12,011 nucleotides of DNA from Burkholderiales bacterium (GTDB lineage: Bacteria > Pseudomonadota > Gammaproteobacteria > Burkholderiales > Burkholderiaceae_C). Both the position numbers and the translations under genes were made by a program. The stretch lies in contig CANGHQ010000017.1 of NCBI GenBank assembly GCA_947453585.1, positions 1 to 12,011 of the forward strand. The letters are read 5' to 3'. Below the pieces are notes generated by a model that worked only from the letters and a program-made list of their open reading frames with translations, ran no database searches and was not told the origin of the DNA. Shown here piece by piece: positions 11,157 through 12,011 of the stretch (its first letter is position 1; each line of letters starts with the position of its first letter).

Positions 11157-12011
11157 CTATTCGGGCGCAAGCACCACACCAGCGTCCACCAGCGCGTCGA
11201 TCTCAGCGTCGCCATAACCCAGGCTTTGCAGCAGCGCGCGGCTGTGTTCGCCTAGCCGGGGCGGGTCAAGCCGCAGGCCCAGGCGTTGGCCGCCCAGGGT
11301 GAGCGGCAGCAAAGGCGTGGCGGTTTTGCGGCCGTCAGGCAGGGTCATGGGCGCCAAGCCGCCGGTGGCTTGCAGGTGCGGGTCGTCAAACAGGTGTTGC
11401 GGATCGGTAATCGGCGCAAACGGCAGGCCGTGACGCTCAAACACATCTGCCAGTTCGGCTGCGCTGTGGTCGGCCAGGCGAGTGCGCAACAGCGGCATCA
11501 TCCAGTCGCGGGCGCGCACCCGGTCGTTGTTGGTGGTCAGGCGCGTGTCGGCAAACAGGTCGGCAAAGCCAAATGCCTCGCAAAACACCCGCCACTGCGT
11601 GTCACCCACTACGGCCAAAAAGATTTGTGCGCCGTCTTGCACCTTGAACACGTCGTAAATGCCCCAGGGCGAAATCTTCTCGGGCATGGGCGCAGCTGCC
11701 TTGCCTGTCACGGCGAACTGCAGCATGTGCTGCGCCACCAAAAAGATGTTGTTCTCAAACAGCGCCGCCTGCACCTCTTGGCCCTTGCCGGTTTGCTGGC
11801 GCTGCATCAGCGCGGCCATGGCGCCCATGGCGCCAAACAGGCCGCCCATGATGTCGTTGACGCTAGAGCCCGCACGCAGCGGGTCGCCGGGGCGGCCGGT
11901 CATATAGGCCAGGCCGCCCATCATTTGCACCACTTCGTCCAGCGCGGTGCGGTGGTCGTAGGGGCCAGGCAAAAAGCCTTTGTGGCTGACGTAAATCAGG
12001 CGCTCATCCAA
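11157..12011 (-). CDS. CaiB/BaiF family III CoA-transferase (N-terminus cut by window edge)
   Basis: The visible 285 codons (284 residues plus stop) are the C-terminal two thirds of a formyl-CoA transferase-like protein; the first visible codon is TTG, read as internal Leu. Family III enzymes move CoA between carboxylic acids through an aspartyl-CoA thioester. The likely catalytic Asp is in SSVNDIMGG (codon 11853-11855), followed by the family pattern GLFGAMGAMAALMQRQQTGKG and VQAALFENN. Other family landmarks are GGLAYMTGRPGDPLRAG upstream of the Asp and, downstream, SPWGIYDVFKVQDG and RLTTNNDRV. The stop TAG at 11157-11159 is 2 nt before the LysR start. The acid substrate cannot be deduced; members act on oxalate, carnitine, succinate, mesaconate and others. 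Confidence 0.93.
   Translation of the reverse strand: MDERLIYVSHKGFLPGPYDHRTALDEVVQMMGGLAYMTGRPGDPLRAGSSVNDIMGGLFGAMGAMAALMQRQQTGKGQEVQAALFENNIFLVAQHMLQFAVTGKAAAPMPEKISPWGIYDVFKVQDGAQIFLAVVGDTQWRVFCEAFGFADLFADTRLTTNNDRVRARDWMMPLLRTRLADHSAAELADVFERHGLPFAPITDPQHLFDDPHLQATGGLAPMTLPDGRKTATPLLPLTLGGQRLGLRLDPPRLGEHSRALLQSLGYGDAEIDALVDAGVVLAPE

Noticed and set aside
1..12011. CRISPR arrays, tRNAs, rRNAs, insertion sequences or an integrase
   Set aside because: Reading both strands showed no regularly spaced repeats, no tRNA-like cloverleaf, and no transposase or integrase motifs.

Overview
The window is GC-rich bacterial chromosome with dense genes, heavy use of G/C third positions and short intergenic gaps. 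Protein sequences and gene order suggest a betaproteobacterium of the order Burkholderiales, most likely Comamonadaceae-like (Rhodoferax/Polaromonas/Acidovorax type). This assignment rests on general resemblance only. No rRNA, tRNA, IS element or CRISPR array was seen. The longest gene-free stretch is 198 bp (9706-9903).

Positions 1-7249 hold a glycerol uptake and phosphorylation locus. A leftward operon encodes a glycerol-type ABC importer in the order ATPase GlpS, ATPase GlpT, permease GlpP, permease GlpQ, small DUF2160 membrane protein, periplasmic binding protein GlpV (cut by the window's left edge). The first five genes are tightly packed (1-bp gap, ATGA overlap, 8-bp overlap, 12-bp gap), which fits translational coupling. 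Divergently transcribed are a DeoR-family repressor (glpR) and glycerol kinase (glpK). The shared 166-bp region (4789-4954) carries clustered TTCGnTT repeats that are good candidate GlpR operators. The expected logic is that GlpV captures glycerol, GlpPQ with GlpST import it, GlpK traps it as glycerol-3-phosphate, and GlpR senses the phosphorylated product. No glycerol-3-phosphate dehydrogenase gene is in view. These glp names follow the rhizobial glycerol ABC system and are unrelated to E. coli glpT and glpQ.

Positions 7339-8154 hold proC (proline biosynthesis), a housekeeping gene. Positions 8155-10240 look like a small accessory patch: a stand-alone XRE/HTH antitoxin-like regulator with a perfect palindrome just upstream, a convergent AAA_14/DUF4143 ATPase preceded by an AT-rich set of interleaved inverted repeats, and a 94-residue, very acidic, His-rich orphan protein behind a strong leader hairpin. 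A 12-bp hairpin terminator ends the patch. Positions 10228-12011 hold a leftward pair: a CaiB/BaiF (family III) CoA-transferase cut by the right edge, followed after 2 bp by a LysR regulator with a GTG start.

Most of the window is recognisable biology. The observations most worth following are the complementary loss of ATPase motifs in GlpS and GlpT (an asymmetric importer engine), the interleaved repeats before the DUF4143 ATPase, the palindrome before the orphan HTH gene, and the acidic His-rich protein with its structured leader.
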